Shown piece after piece: positions 6,423 through 14,800 of a stretch of 15,876 nucleotides of DNA. This DNA comes from an uncultured Brachyspira sp. (lineage in GTDB: Bacteria; Spirochaetota; Brachyspiria; Brachyspirales; Brachyspiraceae): NCBI RefSeq assembly GCF_910578695.1, contig NZ_CAJTQJ010000051.1:1-15876 (forward strand), written 5' to 3'. Numbering within the stretch: position 1 is the first letter of the stretch; every line of letters starts with the position of its first letter. Made by a program: the position numbers and the translations under genes. Under the pieces are notes generated by a model that was not told where the DNA came from, did not search any database, and saw nothing but the letters and a program-made list of their open reading frames with translations.

Positions 6423-7451
6423 TTAGATTTTACTTAAAATTAATTTAATAATATTATCAGCATCATTATCTTTGCATTCTATAGTTAATAAATTATCTCT
6501 ATTTATACTAAGTTTATATGCCCTATCATAATAGTAAAGCATATTAAGTATGCATTCATATATATTTCCATTATCAAGAAACTCTAAAGACTCCTTTAAT
6601 CTTTCGCCCCCCAAACGCTTTTTTATCTTTATTACAGACTCTTTCAAATCATCAATATCATATTTACCATAAGTATCAAGTATATACTGAGCCCTAAACT
6701 CCTTAGGCATATCCAAATATATTATTTTTTCAGCATTTCTCATTTTGTCGAATAAAGGCTTTGGTATTGCTCTTTTGCCTATAAGCATACTTTCATCTTC
6801 AAGCCAAATAATAGAATTAGAATCATATTTTAATAATTCATAAGATAAATTATTCTCAAATTGCTCCTGAGCGGGCTGTTCTCCTTCATTTATCCACCCG
6901 AAAGCAGAACCTTTATGCTTGGCTATTTTTTCCAAATCTACAGTATTATGTCCTAAAGATTTTAATTTATTTAATATTAAAGTTTTTTTGCTTCCTGTTT
7001 TTCCAGTAAGCAGATATACTCTATAATCTTTATTAAAAGAATCCAATACATAATTTCTATATCTCTTATACCCTCCTTTAAGTAAATAAACTTCATATCC
7101 ATAGCTTGAGCATAACCAAGCAACAGATTCGCTTCGCATTCCACCTCTAAAGCAATGAATAAGTATTTTATTATCAGAATCATATTCTTTTGATATATTA
7201 TCGATAGACTTGAGTATATCAGTCATTCTTACAGATACATATTCCAATCCCTTTAATACAGCCTCTTTTCTGCCTACCTGCTTATAAATAGTGCCTACAT
7301 CTTTTCTCTCTTCATCATTAAACAAGTATATATTATGAGCATTCGGAATATGGGCATGATTATACTCTATAGGCGAACGAACATCTATTATAGGAAGTTT
7401 ATAATTAATTTGTAATTTTAAAAATTCTTCTATATCTATAATTTTAACCAT
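6423..7451 (-). CDS. selU: tRNA 2-selenouridine synthase SelU (MnmH)
   Basis: A 342-residue protein with the two-domain layout of SelU/MnmH: an N-terminal rhodanese domain (residues 1-135), then a P-loop domain. It replaces the sulfur of 2-thiouridine at tRNA wobble position 34 with selenium through a geranylated intermediate, using selenophosphate. The rhodanese part shows IIDVRSPIEYNHAHIPNAHNI, GRKEAVLKGLEY and the active cysteine C100 in IHCFRGGMRSESVAWL. KGGYKRYRNYV links the domains. The Walker A loop at 150-157 reads GKTGSKKT, with Lys where most P-loops have the second Gly. HKGSAFGW and the following Gln-rich stretch (QPAQEQFEN) are also family blocks. The start has GAGG about 5 nt upstream. 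It lies 61 nt after trhA on the same strand. It implies a selenophosphate supply (selD) elsewhere. Confidence 0.93.
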   Translation of the reverse strand: MVKIIDIEEFLKLQINYKLPIIDVRSPIEYNHAHIPNAHNIYLFNDEERKDVGTIYKQVGRKEAVLKGLEYVSVRMTDILKSIDNISKEYDSDNKILIHCFRGGMRSESVAWLCSSYGYEVYLLKGGYKRYRNYVLDSFNKDYRVYLLTGKTGSKKTLILNKLKSLGHNTVDLEKIAKHKGSAFGWINEGEQPAQEQFENNLSYELLKYDSNSIIWLEDESMLIGKRAIPKPLFDKMRNAEKIIYLDMPKEFRAQYILDTYGKYDIDDLKESVIKIKKRLGGERLKESLEFLDNGNIYECILNMLYYYDRAYKLSINRDNLLTIECKDNDADNIIKLILSKI

Positions 7452-7512
7452 AATAACCTCATAATATTATTATGATAAATATCATATAGAAAAACTTAAA
7501 AAAGTAAAGCAG

Positions 7513-8187
7513 TTAATTTATAACATAACTATACAAAAACCAATAATGCGAAAAAGAGCCCATTAATACAAATATATGAAAAATATCATGAGTAAACTGT
7601 TTAGACTTATCATTATATCTTTTTCCTAATGCATATAAAAAAGCACCTATCGTATAGAATATTCCGCCCCATATAAGCCAATTCAAATGCAAAACATCAA
7701 AACTATTTATTAAAGGCTTAAAAGCAAATATGATAATCCAGCCCATAAATATATAAAGTACAAGTCTTAATACTAGACTTTTATATTTAATAATCGTATT
7801 GGATAGTATGCCTATAAAAGCACAAGACCATATAACTGATAAAATTAATATTCCGACATTTTTAGGCAGTGAAAATATGCATAAAGGCGTATAAGTTGCT
7901 GCTATAAATATATATATTCCTATATGATCGAATTTTCTAAATAACTGCTTAACTTTACCGTCTGGAAAAAAATGATATAGAGAACTAAATGTATATAGAA
8001 ATATTATTCCAATGCCGTAAATTATTATTGGAATAGGATTAGAATTACTCTTTATGAGCATAAGAACAAGTCCTGCTGCCCCAAGCAAAGCACCTGCACT
8101 ATGTGATACTGCAGAGTAAATCTCCCCTATTTTTTTTGGTTTTATATATTTATTTGAAACTTCATCATAAAAATAACTATTATTCAT
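7513..8187 (-). CDS. trhA: PAQR/hemolysin III family membrane protein (TrhA/YqfA)
   Basis: A 224-residue, seven-helix inner-membrane protein of the PAQR superfamily, often annotated hemolysin III. The three family histidine motifs are present: E22 with S27-H29 (GEIYSAVSHSAG), SSLYH72 with D87-H88 (KFDHIGIY), and H200-DIF-H204 plus H214 at the C-terminus (FTHDIFHIFVLMGSFSHY). These residues form the metal site of a putative hydrolase. Bacterial members have been linked to membrane-lipid homeostasis; the haemolytic label comes from heterologous expression and is weak. Two ATGs lie 4 nt apart. The one at 8187 is in frame and sits 5 nt from AAGGAG, whereas the other (8191) is out of frame and too close. 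It is probably the first gene of a trhA-selU transcript. Confidence 0.93.
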   Translation of the reverse strand: MNNSYFYDEVSNKYIKPKKIGEIYSAVSHSAGALLGAAGLVLMLIKSNSNPIPIIIYGIGIIFLYTFSSLYHFFPDGKVKQLFRKFDHIGIYIFIAATYTPLCIFSLPKNVGILILSVIWSCAFIGILSNTIIKYKSLVLRLVLYIFMGWIIIFAFKPLINSFDVLHLNWLIWGGIFYTIGAFLYALGKRYNDKSKQFTHDIFHIFVLMGSFSHYWFLYSYVIN

Positions 8188-8311
8188 TCATTCTCCTTAA
8201 TTTTTTTATATATTTTAAATTTATACATAAAAAAAATAAATGAGAATAAATAACTATATTATATAATAATAAATAGCATATTATAACTATAAACTATAAA
8301 ATATAAAACAT

Positions 8312-8920
8312 TTAATACAATTGACCAATGATTTCTAAACTATTCCAATCAATTTCATGTTCTATAGGTATAGGATAAGACAGCCAATTCACATTTATAG
8401 CTGGAACCCAATCTTTAGGAGAGCCGTATCCATTTTTGATAAGCCAATGGAATAATCTAGCCTTATAATCTTCGCCGTAGCTTTTTGCTATATATAAATT
8501 ATTATCTTTTACCATTAATCCTATAGGTAAATAAATACTTCTATTTTTAAAATCTTTAGAAAAATAGTTATTAACATAAAGCATATTATTATTATTTTTT
8601 GTCAATGCATCTCTATACAAATTAAATGCAGGCAGACTTTCTACAATATAATTTTTTAATGTAGAGTTCTTATAATAAAAAGCTTCATTAGCTTCCTTCA
8701 TCAAAAATAGTTTATATTTAATTTTAGTTTTATAACCATATACAAAAAAATCAATATTTCCATTTTCATCAAATCTATAAATATTTTGATAAATATCAGA
8801 TGCTATTTTATTTCTTACAGAATCTTTCCAATATAATGCATTATTATTTAAATAAATTTCAGGAGAAGTTAAGCATGACAACATAGAAAAAAATAAAGGA
8901 AATAATATAAATAATTTCAT
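8312..8920 (-). CDS. Predicted lipoprotein of unknown function
   Basis: A 202-residue protein whose start I place at the ATG at 8920, giving MKLFILFPLFFSMLSC: a short signal peptide ending in the lipobox M-L-S-C with Cys16 acylated. The open frame runs up to a TTG at 8977, but that TTG is part of a good -35 box, so the longer reading is unlikely. The mature part is rich in Asn, Tyr and Lys and has no motif I recognise. Its C-terminal half (about residues 135-200) is Trp-rich (LFHWLIKNGYG, PKDWVPAINVNWLSYPIP, EIDWNSLEIIGQLY), suggesting a compact beta or sugar-binding-type domain, but this is speculation. There is no strong ribosome site. It is a single gene, divergent from ricT. Function unknown. 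Confidence 0.75.
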   Translation of the reverse strand: MKLFILFPLFFSMLSCLTSPEIYLNNNALYWKDSVRNKIASDIYQNIYRFDENGNIDFFVYGYKTKIKYKLFLMKEANEAFYYKNSTLKNYIVESLPAFNLYRDALTKNNNNMLYVNNYFSKDFKNRSIYLPIGLMVKDNNLYIAKSYGEDYKARLFHWLIKNGYGSPKDWVPAINVNWLSYPIPIEHEIDWNSLEIIGQLY

Positions 8921-8949
8921 AACAAACTGCAAATATATAACTATTCTAT

Positions 8950-8977
8950 ATAATATATTATATAAAATATTTATCAA
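8950..8977 (-). promoter_or_regulatory. Promoter for the lipoprotein gene at 8920
   Basis: On the minus strand TTGATA (8977-8972), a 16-bp spacer and TATTAT (8955-8950) are followed by a predicted leader of about 22 nt. It supports the ATG at 8920 as the true start, since an upstream TTG start would fall inside the -35 box. Confidence 0.5.
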
Positions 8978-9070
8978 CTTTCTGTTAATAAAAATTATTT
9001 ATTATTGATAATTCATAATTAAATAATAAATTATAATATATATTTTTTTTATTATTACAAAAAATAATAC

Positions 9071-9099
9071 TTGCAATAATATCAACTTAAAAATAAAAT
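9071..9099 (+). promoter_or_regulatory. Promoter for ricT
   Basis: TTGCAA (9071-9076), a 17-bp spacer and TAAAAT (9094-9099) are followed by a leader of about 43 nt with TGGAG at 9133-9137 before the ATG at 9149. Consensus match only. Confidence 0.5.
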
Positions 9100-9148
9100 G
9101 TAATAGCTTATAAATTTATAATCAATTAATAATGGAGCATAGAATATA

Positions 9149-10129
9149 ATGATTAAAAATATAGCCCATATAAAGTTTAGGGGTTCTAATATAGCAAAAT
9201 TTGAGCATCTGCATATAAATAATGTAAAAATAAAAGATTCATGTGTCATAGAAACTGATGAAGGCATAGAAATAGGACATGTGCTTAACTTTGAAGATAT
9301 AGATATAGATTTATTAGAAGCAGAAAATCATTCTGAAATAACATCTAACAGCAATGAAGAAATTCAAGAAGATAATGAAAACATAAATGAAGAAGAAATA
9401 TCTGAAGAATTAAAAGATATGGCTGCTGCAGAAGAAAATAACAATATAAGATTAAAAAATAATAAAAATAAAATATTTAATATTGTAAGAATAGCTGATG
9501 AAAAAGATTTAGAACAGTATAAAACTAATATGGAAGATGCATCTGAAGCATTTAAAATATGCAAAGAAAAAGTAAGCAATCATAATTTAGATTTAAAGTT
9601 AATAAGCTCATATTATTTTTTGGATAGAGCAAAACTATTATTTGAATTTATTGCTGAAGAGAGAATAGATTTTAGAGAATTAGTTAAAGATTTAGCTGCA
9701 CATTTCAAAACAAGAATAGAATTAAGACAAATAGGCGTAAGAGATGAGGCAAGATCTATAGGCGGATGCGGAATATGCGGAAGAGAATTATGCTGTAAAG
9801 TTATAAAAGGAAAATTTGAAACTATAACAATAAAAATGGCAAAAGAACAGGGAATGCTTCTTAATACAGTAAAAATATCAGGACAATGCGGAAGACTTAT
9901 GTGCTGTTTGGCTCATGAATATAAAGCGTACTGCTCTCTTAAAAAAGAACTTCCTAAAGTAGGCACTAAATTAATATTTAATAATGTACCTGCTGTTATA
10001 AAAAATTTGAATCCATTAAGTAAAAAATTATTAATAGAAACAGAAGATAAGAGATTAATATATATAGATGTAAGCGATTTAAAAACAAGCGAAGAAGGTT
10101 TTTTGATTGCTAATATAAAAGCAGAATAA
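9149..10129 (+). CDS. ricT: PSP1-domain protein, RicT/YaaT-like, with an acidic insert
   Basis: A 326-residue PSP1 protein. In Bacillus the homologue RicT forms an iron-sulfur complex with RicA and RicF that steers RNase Y-dependent mRNA processing. After a short N-terminal part (HIKFRGSNIAKFE; IETDEGIEIGHV) comes an acidic insert at about residues 53-108 that Bacillus RicT lacks. The conserved body follows: VRIADEKDLEQYKTN, ICKEKVSNHNLDLKLI, ERIDFRELVKDLAAHFKTRI and ELRQIGVRDEA. The cysteines are C207, C210, C215-C216 (GGCGICGRELCC) and C247, C252-C253 (GQCGRLMCCL), with C138 and C262 besides. These are the expected cluster ligands, and C207 appears to be extra. The ATG at 9149 has TGGAG 11 nt upstream. 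RicA/RicF partners are not in the window. YaaR, a gene near ricT in Bacillus, lies 6 kb away. Confidence 0.9.
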   Translation: MIKNIAHIKFRGSNIAKFEHLHINNVKIKDSCVIETDEGIEIGHVLNFEDIDIDLLEAENHSEITSNSNEEIQEDNENINEEEISEELKDMAAAEENNNIRLKNNKNKIFNIVRIADEKDLEQYKTNMEDASEAFKICKEKVSNHNLDLKLISSYYFLDRAKLLFEFIAEERIDFRELVKDLAAHFKTRIELRQIGVRDEARSIGGCGICGRELCCKVIKGKFETITIKMAKEQGMLLNTVKISGQCGRLMCCLAHEYKAYCSLKKELPKVGTKLIFNNVPAVIKNLNPLSKKLLIETEDKRLIYIDVSDLKTSEEGFLIANIKAE

Positions 10130-10171
10130 AATATCAGAGTATTTAGAATTTTTGTTATTTATAATAAAAAG

Positions 10172-10203
10172 TAAAACCGAAGCACTTTAGATGTTTAGTT
10201 TTA
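10172..10203 (+). terminator. Interrupted hairpin between ricT and trpS
   Basis: TAAAAC (10172-10177) pairs with GTTTTA (10198-10203). Inside, AAGCA (10180-10184) pairs with TGTTT (10192-10196), with one G-T wobble and loop CTTTAGA; a small internal loop separates the two stems. It lies 43 nt after the ricT stop and is followed by TTTATTA and not a pure T-run, so it is a modest terminator candidate or a leader structure of trpS. Confidence 0.35.
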
Positions 10204-10259
10204 TTTATTAAGTCATAAGGCTAGATAATATAGCAATAATAAAAACGGAGTTAAAAAAT

Positions 10260-11270
10260 ATGTCAAAAAAAGTTATGCTAAGCGGAATACAGCCCACTGG
10301 TTCTCTTCATATTGGAAACTATTTAGGGGCTTTAAAAAATTGGGCTGATATACTTGATGATTATTACGGATTTTTTTGCATAGTTGATTATCATGCCATA
10401 ACAGTTGAATATGATGTATCTCAAATGCAAAAAAGGATAATGGATGCAGCTGTAGAATATTTAGCATCAGGATTAGACCCTAAAAAATGTTCTATATTTG
10501 TGCAATCTGATGTGAAAGCACATACTGAACTTGCTTGGATATTTAATTCGATTATTCCTGTAGCAGAACTTGAAAGAATGACTCAGTATAAAGATAAATC
10601 AAGAAAAAATGAAGAAAATATAAATGCAGCACTGCTAACCTACCCTTCTCTAATGGCTGCAGATATTTTGCTTTATCACCCTGATATTGTACCTGTAGGA
10701 GAAGATCAGGAACAGCATGTAGAACTTACCAGAATGATAGTAAGAAAGTTTAATAACAGATACGGCGAATATTTCAAAGAGCCTGATACATATCATGGAA
10801 AAGTTTTAAGAATATTAGGTTTAGACGGCAAAAATAAAATGAGTAAATCTTTGAATAATCATATATCATTATCTTTAACAGCTGAAGAAACTGAAAAGTT
10901 AATAATGCAGAAAGCTGTTACTGATACAAATAGAAAACTTAAAACTGATGCTGGAAATCCTGATATATGCAATGTTTATAGCTATCATAAAATTTTTTCA
11001 AGCGAAGAAGAAAAAAATGAAGTTTATGAAGGATGTAAGAATGCTTCTATAGGCTGCGTACAATGTAAAAGAATGCTTGCAAAAAATATAAATGATGAAT
11101 TAGCACCTATTAGAGAGAATATAAATAAATATTCTAATGATAAAGATTACGTTTATGATGTATTAAAGGAAGGCGCCGAAAAAGCTTCAGAAACTGCTGA
11201 AAAAACTTTATATGAAGTAAGGGATTTAATGGGATTAATAGATAATAAAAGAAAACAATTATATTCTTAA
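10260..11270 (+). CDS. trpS: Tryptophanyl-tRNA synthetase
   Basis: A 336-residue class I aminoacyl-tRNA synthetase of normal bacterial TrpRS length, which charges tRNA-Trp in the cytoplasm. The HIGH signature appears as SGIQPTGSLHIGNYLGAL (residues 8-25, core H17-I-G-N20). KMSKS is intact at 193-197 (DGKNKMSKSLNN). Between them the Trp pocket region reads YPSLMAADILLYHPDIVPVGEDQEQHVELTR, a strong family block. The end carries the usual CVQCKRMLAKNINDELAPIRENI helix. The start ATG has CGGAG 9 nt upstream (10246-10250), and its leader closely matches that of the chemoreceptor gene. It is probably transcribed alone or by read-through from ricT; there is no sign of a T-box or of trp-codon attenuation in the 130-bp leader. 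Confidence 0.98.
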   Translation: MSKKVMLSGIQPTGSLHIGNYLGALKNWADILDDYYGFFCIVDYHAITVEYDVSQMQKRIMDAAVEYLASGLDPKKCSIFVQSDVKAHTELAWIFNSIIPVAELERMTQYKDKSRKNEENINAALLTYPSLMAADILLYHPDIVPVGEDQEQHVELTRMIVRKFNNRYGEYFKEPDTYHGKVLRILGLDGKNKMSKSLNNHISLSLTAEETEKLIMQKAVTDTNRKLKTDAGNPDICNVYSYHKIFSSEEEKNEVYEGCKNASIGCVQCKRMLAKNINDELAPIRENINKYSNDKDYVYDVLKEGAEKASETAEKTLYEVRDLMGLIDNKRKQLYS

Positions 11271-11275
11271 ATTAA

Positions 11276-11740
11276 TTATTTATTGCTAATGGTTAAAGGC
11301 ATACTTTCATTATGCAGTCTGTCTAATGCTGTAATATAATAAATATAATTCTTTTTAGTATCAGCTGTTTTATCATTATAAACAATAACAGAATTAGAAT
11401 TAGTTCTTCTTATTTTATCTATCAGCAGTATATAATTTTTATCAATATTTTTTCTGTATAAAGCATAGTATGTAGAAGTACCCGCTATATGACAATTATA
11501 TTTATCCGTTTTATATTTGCTTTCATCTTGAAAAGTTATTTTTTATATATGCATTAGTTAATCATATAGGTATAGTATTTAAATCTTTTATAGTATTCAG
11601 CCTAATATTTATAAGTTTTATCATAAACAATATTCTGATAAAAATAATCAACTGCTTTTCATAACTTTTATTAGTATCATAAGATTAAGATATTCTGTAT
11701 CATTTATAATTATTTCATTTTTTTACAGCAGTATATTTAT
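11276..11740 (-). pseudogene. Decayed minus-strand gene, C-terminal remains with frameshifts
   Basis: The 568 bp between trpS and dnaE is not empty. On the minus strand it is open from 11542 to a TAA at 11276-11278 (88 codons) with no start, and ends YYITALDRLHNES. That closing block resembles the fibronectin-like C-terminus of YddW-type (GHL10) glycoside-hydrolase-like lipoproteins. Farther upstream, protein-like pieces continue in different frames: NTIPI-stop-LTNAYIKNNF, KAVDYFYQNIVYDKTYKY, YDTNKSYEKQ and NDTEYLNL. This is the pattern expected of one gene broken by several small indels and stops. No N-terminus or signal peptide is visible before about 11740. Decay is strongly suggested; the family name is tentative. 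Confidence 0.6.
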
Positions 11741-11783
11741 AATATCAAAAAATAAAAATATTTTTCATAAATATTATACTCTC

Positions 11784-11809
11784 TATTATTATATAAAAAT
11801 ATAATAATA
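11784..11809. terminator. AT-only perfect hairpin downstream of dnaE
   Basis: TATTATTATAT (11784-11794) and ATATAATAATA (11799-11809) form a perfect 11-bp inverted repeat with an AAAA loop, about 30 nt past the dnaE stop. The absence of G-C pairs makes it a weak terminator candidate. Confidence 0.3.
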
Positions 11810-11838
11810 ATACATACAAATCAAAGATTATTTAATTT

Positions 11839-14800
11839 TTAAGCATACTCAATTTCTATTAAAGATCTTAAAGCACTTTTAGTCTCATCTAAAAATTTCT
11901 GATTAGGATTAACTTTATAATCTTCTCCTATCTTGAATACCTCAGTACCGTTTTCTGATTTTAATTTTAGGAAAATAGTATAATCTCCTGGGTTTGAAGA
12001 TATAGCATTTTGAAGACATAATAAATCCATATCATCAAATATATTTTTATTCACATATAATGCTAACTGCTTCTTACCGCTATTAGTATGTCTTACAGCT
12101 ATACTATTATTAGGTTTATTTATAAATGCTGCATTAGAAACTATATTATCAGAGCGTTTAATATCATTTTTATATTCATTTTTAAATGGATCATCATTAT
12201 TTGTTTTTATATGCTTATGCTCTGAAATATTATCTCTTTTTATATTATCTCTTTTAACTTCTTTTAATGTTAGATTTTTATCTTTCAAATAAGAATCTAA
12301 TAATTTAATATCAACTATATTATTATATATCTTTTCAGAAAATCTGTTTTTATCTCTTCTTCCTTTTATCAATATACCAGTATGTTCTTCAAGCATATCT
12401 TTAAATTTTTCTATTTGATTATTAGCAGTAATATAGAACATATAATCATTAAATAAATCCATAACTTTCAAAGCAATCATAGGAGTATTTTTCTTTGTTA
12501 GAGATTCTGATACTGAAAGAACAACACAAGGAAGAATGAATTCATCTTTATCTTTCAAATTATCAATATCTAATGTTGTATTAAAATATTTATAATCAAT
12601 CTTACTAATATATCTTGCAAATGGATGATATCTTAATGAAAAACCTAAAACTTCTTTCTCATTTTCCATCAAAATATTATTTGAATACTCAATCTGTTTT
12701 TCTATGATTAAAGAAGCACTTCCGCTGTCATCTTCAGACATAGAATCAAAAAGCATAGTTTGACCTGATAAAGTTTCCTTTTGATAATTTGAAGCATGAG
12801 CCAATATTGCATCAAGAGAATTAAGCAATGCACTTTCAGTATGTCCGAATTCAGAGAAAGCACCGCATTTGATTAATGTTTCATAAACTTTTCTATTAAC
12901 CAAATGAACATCAACCCTTTTTACAAAATCTTCTAAATTCTTAAACTGACCATTTTTTTCTCTTTCTTCCTGAATAGTTAAAGCCGCATTAAGCCCCACA
13001 CCTTTTACAGCATGCAAAGCATAAACTATCTTTCCATTTTTCTGAGAAAACAAAGCATCGCTTTCAAATATATTTGCTGTAACTATATCTATATTTTTTT
13101 GTTTGATTTCATTAAGATATAAAGAAATTTTATCAGTATCAGCTATAACGGTATTAAGCAAAGCCACATAATACTCTATAGGATAATGAGCCTTTATATA
13201 AGCCTCCTGATAGGCTATTAAAGCATAGCATACAGAGTGAGATTTATTGAATCCGTATTCTGCAAAACCTTTCATAGTATCAAATAAATAAGTTAATAAC
13301 TCTTTATCATATCCTCTTTCAAGTCCTCCGCTAATGAATTTTTCCTCCATAGAGTTCATTTTCTCTGCTATTTTTTTACCCATAGCTTTTCTCAAATCAT
13401 CAGCTTCAGCAGCAGTAAATCCTCCTATAACTCTGCTTATAGCCATAATCTGCTCTTGATATATAAGCACTCCCTGACTTTCTTTAAGTATAGGCTCTAA
13501 ATCAGGATGCTTATAAACTATTTCTTTTCTTTTATTTTTTCTATCAGCATAATCTTTATCCATTCCTGAGTTAAGAGGACCTGGACGATATAATGCTACG
13601 CTTGAAACTAAATCATCAAAAACTGTAGGCTGAATATTTATAAGCATCTGACGCATACCGGGACTTTCAAATTGAAAAATACCTCCTGTATCAGCTTTTC
13701 TAAATATTTCATAAACAGATTCATCATCTAAAGTAATATTATCTATATCTATTTCAATACTATATCTTTCTTTTATATCTTTAACAGCATCTTTTATAAG
13801 CCTCAAATTTTTAATGCCCAAAAAATCCATCTTTATAAGTCCTGCACTTTCAACATAATTCATCTCATATTGGCAGGCTCTTATTCCTGTTTTAGAATCC
13901 TGATATACAGGAGCCAAATCCATAATAGGCTTTGAAGATATAATAACACCGGCAGCATGAAGCCCTACATTCCTAACTAATCCGTCAAGTCTTGCAGATA
14001 TTTCATACATATTTTTTAATTCTCTATTATTATCAATCTCTTTTCTAAACTCAGCACACTCAGGATCATCATATATATCAACTACTCTTATATTATTAGG
14101 TATTCCCTTAGCAAGTCTGTCTGCAGTAGCCAAATCTATACCCATAACACGGCAAACATCTCTTATAACAGATCGTCCGCCCAAAGCACCGAATGTAGCA
14201 ATCTGAGCAACATTATCCTTGCCGTATTTTTCTTTTACATAATCTATTATTACTTCTCTTTTATCATCTTGAAAGTCTACATCTATATCAGGCATACTCT
14301 TTCTTTCAGGATTAAGAAATCTCTCAAAAAGCAAATTATAGTCCAAAGGATTAACTTTAGTAATTCCTGTAGCAAATGCAACTATTGAACCTGCTGCACT
14401 TCCTCTTCCTGGACCTACTGCAACATCATTATTTCTAGCATAATTTATAAAATCCTGAACAACAAGAAAATATCCCTCAAAACCCATCTTAGCTATAACA
14501 TTTAATTCCATTTCAAGTCTGTCCATAGCCTCTTTAGGAATATTATTATTATAATATTTATTAAGTCCGTCTATACACATATTTCTAAGTGCTTCCGTTT
14601 CTGTTTCGCCGTTAGAAAGCTCATAGTTAGGCATATAATAAGTTTTTGTAATTATATTCAAATCTCTGCATTTCTCTGCTATTTTTACAGTATTTTCAAA
14701 TGCTTTAGGAAGCTTAGAAAATGACTTCATCATCTCTTCTTCGCTTTTTAAATGGAATTCATTGCTTGGAAATTTATATCTTCTTGGAGAATCCAAAGTA

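Noticed and set aside
6977..7183. 68-codon minus-strand open frame inside selU
   Set aside because: It is an alternate frame of selU, which has intact motifs throughout; no own start signal.
8921..8977. Longer N-terminus of the lipoprotein starting at TTG 8977
   Set aside because: It would bury the lipoprotein signal peptide 19 residues inside, and the TTG is part of a -35 box.
9082..9267. 61-codon minus-strand open frame across the ricT start
   Set aside because: It is antisense to the ricT promoter and N-terminus, with no family resemblance.
9364..9579. 71-codon minus-strand open frame rich in Ser/Leu/Phe
   Set aside because: It is the reverse complement of the Glu/Asn-rich insert of ricT; composition alone explains it.
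10130..10259. T-box or trp attenuator ahead of trpS
   Set aside because: The leader is short, has no recognisable T-box consensus or specifier stem and no leader peptide with Trp codons; only a modest hairpin is seen.
10273..10467. 64-codon minus-strand open frame in trpS
   Set aside because: It lies antisense to the strongly conserved HIGH region of trpS.
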